From: Spirochaetota bacterium
GTDB lineage: Bacteria > Spirochaetota > Spirochaetia > Treponematales > Treponemataceae
Assembly (NCBI GenBank): GCA_023443865.1
Contig: JAEZST010000015.1
Location: forward strand, 124,001-188,000
Direction: 5' to 3'
Length of the DNA: 64,000 bases
In this document: positions 6,552 through 15,526 of the stretch, in pieces
How positions within the stretch are numbered: position 1 is the first letter of the stretch
Layout: every line of letters starts with the position of its first letter
Translations under genes and position numbers: made by a program
The notes under the pieces: generated by a model
What the model saw: only the letters and a program-made list of their open reading frames with translations
The model's database searches: none
What the model was told of the DNA's origin: nothing

Positions 6552-9236
6552 TCAATACGATTCCCGTAAATGGGATACCCGCAAGCCCGCCGCGAATTCC
6601 CGGTCATCCAGGCTTTCCCCGCCCCTGACGACCGTCAGGACCCGCTCGTTCCTGCCGTCCAGGGGTATGCCGTTATCGTCCAGAACGGCGTCGAAGTCAC
6701 GGCCCGAGACCGTTACGAAGAGGGCGGGTTTATCCGAGCGCAGGGTAACGGTACGCCGTCCGGCCCCGTCGCGGCCGACCGAGAGCGTTACCGCGGCCCG
6801 CTCGAGCTCGACGCTCTTCCAGGGGGCGAAGGCATGGCAGGAAACGGGGCCGACGATTTCGCGGCCGGCGACCTCGGGATCGGCGGTCCCGGAAGCGGCC
6901 GGCGTTGCGGCCTGGTCGCCGTGCGGTCGGGCTGTCCAACGGAAGAAGAGGAGCGCGTTCCTGAGCGGGGCGACCCGCCGGTCCCCGCTTGCATACCCGA
7001 GCTTGCTCGCGTAATCCAATTCGGCTACCGCCCGGCTCGCGAAGGCGGGAAGGCTTACCGCCGCGCTTCCGGAATCCAGTTCGGTCCCGTCAGTGGCGAC
7101 GAGGGACCAGGAGAGCGTTGCCGAGAGGGCGAAGGGATTCTCGTTGGAAAGGTGCAGCGCGATGCGCGGGCTATCGGCGGGCGCGCGTTCTATCCCCGCG
7201 GGCGCGAGGGCCTCCGCCGAGGCGACCACGGGCGCGTAGGCGCGCTTTACCGCGTAATGCAGGAGTTTCCACCGTCCCGCGCCGTCCAGGCTTGACCAGG
7301 AATTTACCGGCCAGTTGTCGTTGAGTTGCCAGTAAATGGAACCCATGCAGCGGCCCCGGTTTCTCCGCCAATGCTCGATTCCCGTGCGGATCGCCTCGGC
7401 CTGGTTGATCTGGGAGACGTGCACGAGGGACGCGAAGTCTTTCGGGGAGCGGAAATAGCGGGCCATGTAACCCGCGAGCTTGACGGTTCCCAACACGCAG
7501 CGCTGATGGTCTTCGAGCACGGGGCTGCCCTGAACGCGATCCTCGGGCAACGTAAAGGACTCGACGGTCTTGAGGTCTGGGTACGACTCGAAGCCGAATT
7601 CGCTCATGAAACGGAAATAGTGCCGGGTGAAATCGTGGAAGTCCTTATAGCCGTGCCACACGTCCCAATAGTGGCAATCTCCCCTGTCCGGGGCGTTCGG
7701 GTTTTCGAAGCTTCCGGTGGTCGAGGGGGAAGCGGGCCAGTAAAAGGTTTGCGGCGCCTCGCGCGCGAGGATTTCGGGGAATCGCACCTCGTATTGCTCG
7801 ATGTATTCCGCCTTTTGGCCGAGAGTGTGGGGGAATCCCCATTCGACGAAGGCCACTTCCATTTCGTTATTCCCGCAGATAAGGCCGAGGGACGGGTGGT
7901 GCCTGAGCCGACGCACGTTGTCCCGGACCTCCTGGGCGATATTCTCCATGAAGGCAGGGTTTTTCACGTCGTATACCGCGCAGGCGAACATGAGATCCTG
8001 CCAGACCACGAGGCCCAGCTCGTCGCATGCGTCGTAGAACCCGTCGGGGGGATACACGCCGCCGCCCCAGACGCGTATGGCGTTGAAGTTTGCGAGGGCG
8101 CAGTCTTCGAGGAGCGTCCGGGTGCGTTCAGGCGTTACCCGAGAAAGGAAAACGTCTTCCGGGATATAGTTCGCGCCCCGGGCGAAGAAAGATACCCCAT
8201 TGCAGGCGAATTCGAAGGTTTCTCCCCATTGGTCCCGTTCCTGTCGGACGGTAAGGGCCCGAAGGCCGATTCGCTGGCTCGTGCGCCCCGCTTCCGCTCC
8301 GTCGGGAGCGGTTAGGGTGACGGTAAGCGAATACAAGGGCTGCCGGCCGAGCCCGACGGGCCACCAGAGGCGCGGATTCGCGACGGTGAGGGCCGTGGGG
8401 CCGTCTCGCCCGACGGCGAAAACCTGGATGGACCCGTCGGGATGGCTGAGGGTCCCGGAAAGCCGATAGCCCGCGTCAAAAGAGTCGGCGAGAAGGGTTT
8501 CGGCGCCGAGCCCCGCGCGGTCCCGGCGGGAAGCCGGGCCGGGAAGAAGTTCGGGAAGAATTTCCAGGGCGACCGACGGGCCGGAATCCCCGCTCCCGTG
8601 GTTTTGCAGGACGGACACCGAGTCGAGCTTCCAGTCCGCATACGAAACGACGCGGATATCGCGCCAGATTCCCGCGTCGGGAACCACGGGACCCCAGTCC
8701 CAGCCAAAGCTGCAGTGGCTCTTGCGAATCTGGTTGAAATGGGGGGCCGCCAATTCCGGGTTGTTTTCGTAGGTTTGCCACAGCGGTCGCCTCGCCGCCC
8801 TTTCCCTGCAGTACGCGAGGGAATTCGAAAGGGTTACCGCGATTTCGTTTTTTCCCGCGCGAAGAAAGGGCCCGACGGGGAAGCGCCATCGCCGGTGCAT
8901 ATTGTCCGCCTTCCCGACGGGGGCGCCGTTGACCGTAATTTCGGCGAGGGTATCGAGGCCGTCGCATTCGAGCCAGAGCGCGTCGCGCCGTTCGTCGAGC
9001 GGAAAGCCGTCGCCCAGGTCGAAAGAGCGGGTCAGGGTAAAATCGCGCTCCGCCATATCCTGGCAAAGGCGATTGTTCTCGCGCCAAAACGCGCCTTCGG
9101 CGCCGAAGGCCCCGAGCCGTTCCAGTTCCGCGAAAATGGAACCCGGAACGCTCATTTCGAAATGCCAGGCGCCGCAGGACGAGTCGACTGTCCAGATACC
9201 GCCGAGATCAAGGGTAAAAAGGCCGTTGTGCTGCAT
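6552..9236 (-). CDS. Beta-mannosidase, glycoside hydrolase family 2
   Basis: 894 aa from the ATG at 9236; a longer frame starts at 9434 with unrelated sequence. It has GH2 sugar-binding, immunoglobulin-like and TIM-barrel domains. The acid/base Glu is in GLICGNNEMEVAF and the nucleophile Glu in FMSEFGFESYP, both as in beta-mannosidases; RVWGGGVYPPDGFYDACDELG and VVWQDLMFACAVYD are also typical of that group. No signal peptide, so it probably hydrolyses imported manno-oligosaccharides from the non-reducing end. The promoter TTGCAT, 17 bp, TTTACT ends 7 nt before the ATG. A pirin gene is divergent. Confidence 0.9.
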   Translation of the reverse strand: MQHNGLFTLDLGGIWTVDSSCGAWHFEMSVPGSIFAELERLGAFGAEGAFWRENNRLCQDMAERDFTLTRSFDLGDGFPLDERRDALWLECDGLDTLAEITVNGAPVGKADNMHRRWRFPVGPFLRAGKNEIAVTLSNSLAYCRERAARRPLWQTYENNPELAAPHFNQIRKSHCSFGWDWGPVVPDAGIWRDIRVVSYADWKLDSVSVLQNHGSGDSGPSVALEILPELLPGPASRRDRAGLGAETLLADSFDAGYRLSGTLSHPDGSIQVFAVGRDGPTALTVANPRLWWPVGLGRQPLYSLTVTLTAPDGAEAGRTSQRIGLRALTVRQERDQWGETFEFACNGVSFFARGANYIPEDVFLSRVTPERTRTLLEDCALANFNAIRVWGGGVYPPDGFYDACDELGLVVWQDLMFACAVYDVKNPAFMENIAQEVRDNVRRLRHHPSLGLICGNNEMEVAFVEWGFPHTLGQKAEYIEQYEVRFPEILAREAPQTFYWPASPSTTGSFENPNAPDRGDCHYWDVWHGYKDFHDFTRHYFRFMSEFGFESYPDLKTVESFTLPEDRVQGSPVLEDHQRCVLGTVKLAGYMARYFRSPKDFASLVHVSQINQAEAIRTGIEHWRRNRGRCMGSIYWQLNDNWPVNSWSSLDGAGRWKLLHYAVKRAYAPVVASAEALAPAGIERAPADSPRIALHLSNENPFALSATLSWSLVATDGTELDSGSAAVSLPAFASRAVAELDYASKLGYASGDRRVAPLRNALLFFRWTARPHGDQAATPAASGTADPEVAGREIVGPVSCHAFAPWKSVELERAAVTLSVGRDGAGRRTVTLRSDKPALFVTVSGRDFDAVLDDNGIPLDGRNERVLTVVRGGESLDDREFAAGLRVSHLRESY

Positions 9237-9243
9237 ACCCCGA

Positions 9244-9272
9244 AGTAAAGCACATCCCATTTGTTGATGCAA
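9244..9272 (-). promoter_or_regulatory. Promoter of the beta-mannosidase gene
   Basis: On the minus strand, TTGCAT (9267-9272), a 17-bp spacer and TTTACT (9244-9249), 7 nt before the ATG at 9236. No Shine-Dalgarno sequence is evident. Confidence 0.4.
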
Positions 9273-9286
9273 GCAACCTATAGACT

Positions 9287-9315
9287 TTGAAAGATGCGGA
9301 AAAATGGTTGATAAT
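9287..9315 (+). promoter_or_regulatory. Promoter of the pirin-dioxygenase pair
   Basis: TTGAAA (9287-9292), a 17-bp spacer and GATAAT (9310-9315), preceding an AAAGGAGAG ribosome site at 9341-9349 and the ATG at 9353. This is an ordinary leadered message. Confidence 0.55.
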
Positions 9316-9352
9316 GCAGGACAGGCGGCGTCGCCGCGATAAAGGAGAGAGC

Positions 9353-10243
9353 ATGGAAACCACCCGTAAAATTCGGTCCATAACGACGGCACGCCCCGTG
9401 ATAGAGGGCGCGGGAGTTCATTTGCGCAGGGCAATCGGCCTGGGCAAACCGGAAGAATACGATCCCTTCCTGCTTTTTGACGATTTTCGCTCCGACGATC
9501 CGGCTGACTACCGCGCCGGCTTTCCCTGGCACCCCCATCGCGGGATAGAAACGGTAACCTACGTGCTCAAGGGCACGGTCGCCCACGGCGACAGCACGGG
9601 AACCCGCGGGGAAATTGGGGCCGGCGACGTGCAGTGGATGACGGCGGGGGGCGGTATTTACCACCAGGAAATGCCCCGGGGCGACCCAAACGGCTCCATG
9701 CACGGCTTCCAGCTTTGGGTGAACCTTCCCGCCCGGGATAAAATGACGGAACCGCGGTATCGCGGCGTTTCCTCGGCGGACATCCCCGCGGTCAGGCGGG
9801 GGGACGGCGTGGAAATTAAGGTTATCGCCGGTTCGTGCGACGGGGTATCCGGTCCCGTGGCGGACGTGGTGTCGAGGCCGATATACCTGGACGTATTCGT
9901 GCCCGCCGGGAAGGATTTTTCGCTGGATACCCGCGTCGGGGATACCTGTCTCGTCTATGCGCACGAAGGCGCGTTCCTGGCCGACGCCGAGGAACCCCTG
10001 GCGGCATCGGGCGGTTCCAAAGCCATCGTCCATAACCGGGACGTGGCCCTTTTCGGCGACGGTTCCTCCCTGCGGATAACGGCGGGCGAGGAAGGGGCGC
10101 GGTTTCTCCTCATTTCCGGCACTCCGATCGGGGAGCCCATCGCGTGGCGAGGCCCCATCGTCATGAACACCCAGGAAGAGCTCCGGCAGGCCTGGGCCGA
10201 TTTGGAAGCCGGGACCTTCGTCCGAACGGCCTCGGGGAAATAG
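9353..10243 (+). CDS. Pirin family protein (bicupin)
   Basis: 296 aa from the ATG at 9353, which has AAAGGAGAG just upstream. The N-terminal cupin is unmistakable: the metal-binding histidines lie in FPWHPHRGIETVTYV and in GGGIYHQEM. The C-terminal cupin is less conserved. Pirins act as iron-binding quercetin dioxygenases or redox-responsive regulators (family knowledge); the role here cannot be told. It is followed 6 bp later by a ring-cleaving dioxygenase gene, probably co-transcribed, which hints at an oxidative, aromatic-compound or stress function. Confidence 0.9.
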   Translation: METTRKIRSITTARPVIEGAGVHLRRAIGLGKPEEYDPFLLFDDFRSDDPADYRAGFPWHPHRGIETVTYVLKGTVAHGDSTGTRGEIGAGDVQWMTAGGGIYHQEMPRGDPNGSMHGFQLWVNLPARDKMTEPRYRGVSSADIPAVRRGDGVEIKVIAGSCDGVSGPVADVVSRPIYLDVFVPAGKDFSLDTRVGDTCLVYAHEGAFLADAEEPLAASGGSKAIVHNRDVALFGDGSSLRITAGEEGARFLLISGTPIGEPIAWRGPIVMNTQEELRQAWADLEAGTFVRTASGK

Positions 10244-10249
10244 TCGACC

Positions 10250-11014
10250 ATGAAACCGTATTTTATCGGACACGGGTCGCCCCTGAACGCGATTGCCGAC
10301 AACGCCTACGCGCGTTTTTTGCGGGAATTGGGCAGGCGCATCGAGGGGCATGAGGGCCCTATCGAGGCCGTCGTCGTTTTTTCCGCGCACTGGCAAACCC
10401 GGGGCACCAAAATTACCGGGCACGCGGCGCCGCCGCAGATATACGACTTTTACGGCTTTCCCGACGGGCTGTACCGGCTGAAATACGCGCCGCCGGGCTC
10501 GCCCGCGGCGGCCGCGGCCATTGCGGCAGGGCTTCCGGAAATCGCCGTGGACCCCGATCGGGGCATAGACCACGCCGCCTGGGCGGTCATGAGGCACCTG
10601 TTTCCGAACGCCGACGTCCCCCTCTTGGAGATGAGCCTGAACGTCGATTTCACCTTCGAGGAACACTTCGCCCTTGGCAAGAAAATCGCGGGCTTAGGCT
10701 TACGAAACGTCCTTTTCGTCGGAAGCGGCAATCTGGTCCATAATCTGTACGATGTCGACTTTCGGGACGGCGCGCCGGCTTTCGCCTGGGCGGAACGCGC
10801 GAATCGGTGGATTCGCGAACGGCTCGAGGCGAACGAAAGCGGGGCCTTGGTCGACGCAGAGCGGGCAATGCCGGATTTCTCCCGCGCCGCCCCCACGACC
10901 GAGCATTTCATTCCCGCCCTTTATATCCTGGGCATGACGGCCGGGACGCTTACCGTCGAGTACGACGAGATCCAAAACGGCAGCGTTTCCATGCTCGCCT
11001 TTTCGGGAGAATGA
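10250..11014 (+). CDS. LigB/DODA-type extradiol ring-cleavage dioxygenase
   Basis: 254 aa of the YgiD/4,5-DOPA dioxygenase group. Likely metal ligands are His in IGHGSPLNA, His in SAHWQTRG and His in DHAAWAVMRHLFP; FVGSGNLVHNL is another conserved block. The family uses Fe(II) or Zn(II) to open catechol-like rings with O2. The gene follows pirin with a 6-bp gap and is followed by a strong bidirectional terminator. An O2-using enzyme suggests the host sees oxygen at least at times, though E. coli YgiD has no clear physiological substrate. Confidence 0.87.
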   Translation: MKPYFIGHGSPLNAIADNAYARFLRELGRRIEGHEGPIEAVVVFSAHWQTRGTKITGHAAPPQIYDFYGFPDGLYRLKYAPPGSPAAAAAIAAGLPEIAVDPDRGIDHAAWAVMRHLFPNADVPLLEMSLNVDFTFEEHFALGKKIAGLGLRNVLFVGSGNLVHNLYDVDFRDGAPAFAWAERANRWIRERLEANESGALVDAERAMPDFSRAAPTTEHFIPALYILGMTAGTLTVEYDEIQNGSVSMLAFSGE

Positions 11015-11100
11015 GCGGCCCGACGCGCCCCTGCAAGGGCCTTCTCCGCGGGGGCTCCGCGCTTCGGTCGCGCGCCCCCGTCGCCCGTTCTGCCTCTTAT

Positions 11101-11137
11101 AAAAAAAAAGGGAACCCTCGCATCGGGTTCCCTTTTT
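11101..11137. terminator. Bidirectional intrinsic terminator
   Basis: The stem GGGAACCC/GGGTTCCC (11110-11117 and 11125-11132) has an A-tract to the left and a T-tract to the right, so it can end both the pirin-dioxygenase message and the converging pheT message. Confidence 0.9.
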
Positions 11138-11174
11138 CGTCCGCTCGCGGCGTTAGAGCCATGCGGCCCGCGCC

Positions 11175-12917
11175 TTACATGAGTTCTTCGAGGTCGATCT
11201 CGCCGCCCGCGCAGGGAGTGCCGATGGTCCAGTTTTCGAGGACCTGGGGGTGAATCTCGCCGAAGACGCCCACGCGCTTGCCCTTGACCAGTATCGCGGC
11301 CTGGCGGCCGGGAATGAAGCGGGGGTCGTCGGATTCGGCGACCGCGTATTCGTGGTCCAGGTAGTAAAGGAGGCTCGCGACCTGGCTCGCCGCCTCGTTG
11401 AAGTTGGCGTCGGAGGAGGCGGTGAGGAAGCCGAGGTTTTGCCGCGTGCGGGTGCCCGTCACTTCCGAGTCTTCCCGGTACGCGACCTTGCCGATCTCGA
11501 AGATCCGGTGGGGATAAACGGCGTTGCCCGAGGGGGCTTCCGCGGCGAGGAGGCTCGGGAGGATGGAGGGCCGCACGAACTGGAAGTTTTCGGTCATGGG
11601 GTTGGAAATCTCGATGACGGCGTCGCCCTGGGGGGTTCCCGCGAGGTTCATGCGCTCGATGAAGTCCTTTCCGGAGCCGAGGTAGTTGAAGATCATTTCC
11701 TGGTAGCCGAGGCCCACCATGAGGCTTTTCGCCTTGCGGCTGAAAACCGTGACCGGGGTAAGCCGGCCGATCGTGAAGTCCGAGGGCTTGGAGGGCTTGA
11801 ACCAGGGAAGGGTTTTGCCCATCATCACGTCCTCGATAATGTCCACCTCGTGGAGGAAATCGTTTCGGTATTCCGGCGGGCGGACGGTGACCCTGTCTCC
11901 CGCGATTTCAGATTCGCAACCCATCTTCGCGAGGGCGTCGGCGACTTCAACGCCCGTGAGCTCCGTGCCGAGGAGCTTGTTCGCCGCGCCGACCGTGGTG
12001 GAGGCGGTTTTTTGGAAATAGTAGGGGGTGGTGACGGTCTTGCCGAAGCCGGTGTCGTAGGGATGCTCGACCTTCACGGGGAGAATTTCGTAGCCCGCGT
12101 CGGCGAAGTCGCACGCCACGATACTCACCGCCAGGGTGAGGGTGGGCATGTCGGTACCGGTCATTTCCACGAGGAGGTCGGAATCTCCCACCTGCACGGC
12201 GCCGAGGGTGGCGCTATTGATGATCGGGGCCATGGAGAGCACTTCGTTCTTGGCGTCGGTGAGGAGGGGGAATTTCGGCGCGTCCTTGAGGATGAAGCCG
12301 TATTCCTTGCCTTTCGGGTGGTCGGTGAGTATCTGGCGGCAGGTCATGGGGGCGTCGCAGGCCAGCGGGACGAAGCTCGTTTTGTCCGGGTCTACGGCCT
12401 TGTAGCTGATGGGCCAGGTTATGTTCGCGGAGCGGTATACGCCCATGGAGATGGAGCGCCGCTTGCGGCCGAAGTTCCAGCAGAGCTTTTCCTGGGTCTG
12501 GATGATATCGAGGAGCATGGGCTCGTCGATGGGCTTGCCTGAGATGACGAAGGCGGCCATGTAGGGGCGGATGTCCTTGAGGCCCGGATCGACCTTCACG
12601 ACGCGATTGCCGCAATCGCGGGTCGTTTTTTCGTCGGAGAAGAATTCCCGGTACGCGGCGTAGCGGGACGAGGAGGGGCGGCCGATTCCCGCGTGCTGGC
12701 GGAGCTGGCGGGCCACGCCGGCGGTGGACCAAAGGTCGGGCCGGTTCGTGTCGTTGAGCTCTATCTTGATGGTGCGCTCGTCCGCGCTAAGGGTCGTATC
12801 GGGCTTTTCGTCGAGCTCTGCCTTGCCGCAGGTAAGGCGTTCCTCGAGTTCGTCGTAATCGTATGTTCGGCCGAGAAGGCTGAAGAAGAGTTTTTCGTTT
12901 ACTTCAATCTTGGGCAT
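11175..12917 (-). CDS. pheT: Phenylalanyl-tRNA synthetase beta subunit, archaeal/eukaryotic type
   Basis: 580 aa. The size (bacterial PheT is near 800 aa) and the opening MPKIEVNEKLFFSLLGRTYDYDELEERL mark the archaeal-type subunit, without the N-terminal tRNA-binding fold of usual bacterial PheT. It has B3/B4 and B5 regions (HPYDTGFGKTVTTPY, EVDIIEDVMMG). Spirochaetes are known to carry this type, attributed to ancient transfer. The site AAGGAG is placed before the ATG. It lies downstream of pheS with a 207-bp gap and charges tRNA-Phe together with PheS. Confidence 0.92.
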   Translation of the reverse strand: MPKIEVNEKLFFSLLGRTYDYDELEERLTCGKAELDEKPDTTLSADERTIKIELNDTNRPDLWSTAGVARQLRQHAGIGRPSSSRYAAYREFFSDEKTTRDCGNRVVKVDPGLKDIRPYMAAFVISGKPIDEPMLLDIIQTQEKLCWNFGRKRRSISMGVYRSANITWPISYKAVDPDKTSFVPLACDAPMTCRQILTDHPKGKEYGFILKDAPKFPLLTDAKNEVLSMAPIINSATLGAVQVGDSDLLVEMTGTDMPTLTLAVSIVACDFADAGYEILPVKVEHPYDTGFGKTVTTPYYFQKTASTTVGAANKLLGTELTGVEVADALAKMGCESEIAGDRVTVRPPEYRNDFLHEVDIIEDVMMGKTLPWFKPSKPSDFTIGRLTPVTVFSRKAKSLMVGLGYQEMIFNYLGSGKDFIERMNLAGTPQGDAVIEISNPMTENFQFVRPSILPSLLAAEAPSGNAVYPHRIFEIGKVAYREDSEVTGTRTRQNLGFLTASSDANFNEAASQVASLLYYLDHEYAVAESDDPRFIPGRQAAILVKGKRVGVFGEIHPQVLENWTIGTPCAGGEIDLEELM

Positions 12918-13124
12918 GGAAGTCTCCTTGTGATTTATTTCTGGCCGGTGGGTGGCGGAGCCAGCTTTCGGAAATTGGATCTGCCCTCGCGAGTGAGCCC
13001 AAGGGGCTCAAGCGGTGGCCAATCCGGTTCCCCGGCGTCCTTCCGCAATCCAGAACGAAATGCTTTTCATTCGTCTGTACGTTTTTACCGAAAAGAAAAG
13101 CTTCTTGTTCGGCTCGTCGTCGCT
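12918..13124 (-). other. pheS-pheT intercistronic region with a hairpin
   Basis: 207 bases between pheS and pheT, unusually long for this pair. It contains the inverted repeat GAGCCC-AAG-GGGCTC at 12997-13011 (by eye) and the pheT ribosome site AAGGAG near the ATG. I do not see a T-box (no AGGGTGGNACCGCG) or a clear terminator T-tract, and no credible coding frame. Confidence 0.4.
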
Positions 13125-14681
13125 TTAGTACTTCGCTTTCCGCAGGCGGACGCCCTCGATGTCGAGCGAGAAGAGCTCGCGAAGGTCGTTGAGGCCTAAG
13201 GCCATGAGTGCCATGCGGTCGATTCCGATGCCCCAGGCGAGGACGGGAACGTCTACGCCCATGGCGCGGGTCACTTCCGGGCGGAAAATGCCCGAGCCGC
13301 CGAGCTCGAACCAGCCGAGCACCGGGTGCTTGATGTGCACTTCCACGGAAGGCTCCGTGAACGGGAAGTAGCCGGGCACGTACTTGACCTCGGTGGCGCC
13401 GGCGATTTCGACGGCGAACATCTCGAGGAAGCCGAGGAGGGTCTTGAGGTTCACTTCCTCGCCGAGCACGATGCCCTCGGTCTGGTAGAAGTCCGAGAGG
13501 TGGGTCGCGTCGACCTTGTCGTAGCGGAAGCACCGGGCGATGCCGAAGTATTTGCCGGGAATTTTCGCGGTATGCAGCTGGTGCGCGGAGAGGGCCGTGC
13601 CCTGGCTACGGAGGATAAGGCGCTTGGTGAACTCGCGGTCGAAGGCGTAGTTCCAGCCCCGGCTTCCGGTGTTGCCCCCGTCCTTGTGGGCCGCCGCGAC
13701 GTTCGAGAGCCACGGTTCCTCGATGGATTTCGCGTGGGTCGGGTTTTTCACGTAGTAGGCGTCGTGAATATCGCGGGCCGCGTGGAACTGGGGCATGAAC
13801 AGGGCGTCGGAATTCCAGAATTCGGTTTCCACCAACGGTCCGTCGAATTCCTCGAAGCCGAGGGACGACAGTTTGTCCTTGACGCTTTCGAGGAAGCTTA
13901 CGTAGGGATTGGTTCGGCCGGGAATGACCCGGGCCGGGGGAACGGCGATGTTGTAGCCGCGGAAGGAGCCCTTCTTCCACTCGCCGGACTTGAGCATGGC
14001 GGGGGTGATCGAGCCGATTTCCTCGCCGGTGATTCCGGCGGCGTCCAGGGCCGCCTTTACGGCGGTCGCTTCCGGCGAGAGGGTATAGACTACGGTTTCC
14101 CGCTCGAGCACGCGGAAGGGCGAGTCGGCGGCGCCGCGTTTCTTGGCGAGGGTTCCCATGACGGCAACCTCGTCGTCGGTCAGGTGGGCGCGGTCGATCG
14201 TTCCCGAGGGGGTTTCGCTCGCGAGCCGGATGAGGGCCACGGTGACGGCGAAACGCTTGTCGGCCGGCATCGCCACGAACGCGGCCTTCTTGTCGCCGTC
14301 CATGCTCACGGCGCCCTCTTTCGACAGGGTACCGAAGGCGGAGCCGACGTCCTTGTTTTCAAGGCCGAGGGCGGCGGCGATTTCGGGGAGGGTATGGGGG
14401 CCCTTGTCCCTGAGGAGGGCGATAATGCGCTCTTCCGGGGTTCCGTTTTTCGCGAAGTCGCGGCCCAGTTCGGTTATTTCAAAAAAAGTCCGGGCTTCGC
14501 GACGCGTTTCGGTCACGAGGCCTTTGCCGCCAAGCCAGGAAAAGGCCTGGTTCGCGTGACCGGGCTTGTAGTCGAGTTCCCTTTCGAGTTTGTCCGCGGT
14601 CAGTTCGACGCCGGGCGCGAAGGACCGTAGCACGCGGATTTCGAGCGGATGCAGGTTTTTTACGATTGCGGAAACATCCAT
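13125..14681 (-). CDS. pheS: Phenylalanyl-tRNA synthetase alpha subunit, archaeal/eukaryotic type
   Basis: 518 aa, versus about 330-350 for usual bacterial PheS. The N-terminal 200 residues are winged-helix-like (LERELDYKPGHANQAFSWL and repeats), as in archaeal and eukaryotic alpha subunits. The class II catalytic core follows: motif 2 with ARCFRYDKVDATHLSDFYQTEG and motif 3 with GWFELGGSGIFRPEVTRAMG and AWGIGIDRMALM. The start has CAGGAG 6 nt upstream. With pheT it forms the synthetase for tRNA-Phe. Confidence 0.93.
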   Translation of the reverse strand: MDVSAIVKNLHPLEIRVLRSFAPGVELTADKLERELDYKPGHANQAFSWLGGKGLVTETRREARTFFEITELGRDFAKNGTPEERIIALLRDKGPHTLPEIAAALGLENKDVGSAFGTLSKEGAVSMDGDKKAAFVAMPADKRFAVTVALIRLASETPSGTIDRAHLTDDEVAVMGTLAKKRGAADSPFRVLERETVVYTLSPEATAVKAALDAAGITGEEIGSITPAMLKSGEWKKGSFRGYNIAVPPARVIPGRTNPYVSFLESVKDKLSSLGFEEFDGPLVETEFWNSDALFMPQFHAARDIHDAYYVKNPTHAKSIEEPWLSNVAAAHKDGGNTGSRGWNYAFDREFTKRLILRSQGTALSAHQLHTAKIPGKYFGIARCFRYDKVDATHLSDFYQTEGIVLGEEVNLKTLLGFLEMFAVEIAGATEVKYVPGYFPFTEPSVEVHIKHPVLGWFELGGSGIFRPEVTRAMGVDVPVLAWGIGIDRMALMALGLNDLRELFSLDIEGVRLRKAKY

Positions 14682-14788
14682 TTATCACTCCTGAGGCGGT
14701 AGGTCGGCCAAACCGCCCGATAGGCCGTTCGGATTCCCCATTATTCGAACATTTATAGCATTATTCGGAAAAAGGGAAAAGCGCCTTT

Positions 14789-15526
14789 CTAAAAGGAGGT
14801 CCAAGGGACCAATTCGTCGATGGAAACGAGCACGCGGACGTCGGCGACGAACTGTCCCGCGTCGGCGTACAGCCGGGGCTCCGGCCGGAGGAGAACCTCG
14901 CCGCGTATTTCCTTCGGCTTGTTCTTTTCCAGCTTTCGCGCCCGCTCGCGCACGGCGTTGAGGAGCGCCGCCTCATAGGCCGCCCGGATTCCCGCGGTGC
15001 CGTCCAAGCGCTCTCCCCGGCCCGTTCCCTTCCCGGTCCGAACCGTTATTCCCTGCCAATGCCGCTGCCAGCGCGCGGTAGTCTCGTTGGGCGCGTACTG
15101 GGCCCAACAGGCAAGGCGGGGATATTCCGCGGTGAGGCCGGTGAGGGAAAAGGAGGGATCTCCCTCCTCGATGGCGCCGATGGGCCGTAGGGCGAACTCT
15201 TCCGCGACGTTTCGCAGCTTGTCGCTGGGCCGGTATTCGTACTTCCAGCCGTAGATCATGCCCGCGAGGACGAATCGGGAAAGTTCGGTAAGTTCGCGGA
15301 CGGGGAGCGTCGCCGCGGCCTCGCGGGCCGTTCCCGGGACCGGCTCGGCGTACACCCACACCGGGGCCCGTATCCGCTCTTCCTGGCTCGCGCTTTGGCC
15401 CGTCAGGGCAGCGGGAACCGAGAAGGCGAACGCGGCCGCGGCGAGGAGCGCGCCGCGACGGCGGTCGCGCGCGGAGCCGGTCTCCGCCGCGGGCCGGGCC
15501 CGTTCGCCCCTTATCTGCCTGACCAT
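14789..15526 (-). CDS. Secreted protein of unknown function
   Basis: 245 aa, family not recognised. After a basic N-terminus there is a hydrophobic stretch (GALLAAAAFAFSVPAALT, about 29-46) that looks like a signal peptide ending before QSASQ. No lipobox Cys is seen. The rest is soluble with many Trp/Tyr (GWKYEYRPSDKLRNVAEEF, RWQRHWQGITVRT) and could resemble LPP20-like periplasmic proteins in the way AAYEAALLNAVRERA is followed by a strand-rich end. Its start overlaps the rhomboid gene by 16 bp and it is last in a five-gene coupled operon. Confidence 0.65.
   Translation of the reverse strand: MVRQIRGERARPAAETGSARDRRRGALLAAAAFAFSVPAALTGQSASQEERIRAPVWVYAEPVPGTAREAAATLPVRELTELSRFVLAGMIYGWKYEYRPSDKLRNVAEEFALRPIGAIEEGDPSFSLTGLTAEYPRLACWAQYAPNETTARWQRHWQGITVRTGKGTGRGERLDGTAGIRAAYEAALLNAVRERARKLEKNKPKEIRGEVLLRPEPRLYADAGQFVADVRVLVSIDELVPWTSF

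Noticed and set aside
9237..9434. Longer start for the beta-mannosidase
   Set aside because: The extra 66 residues have no GH2 similarity and overlap the divergent pirin gene; the promoter lies within them.
12918..13124. Possible T-box leader for pheT
   Set aside because: No T-box sequence, no specifier loop and no terminator T-tract; the hairpin there is short and isolated.
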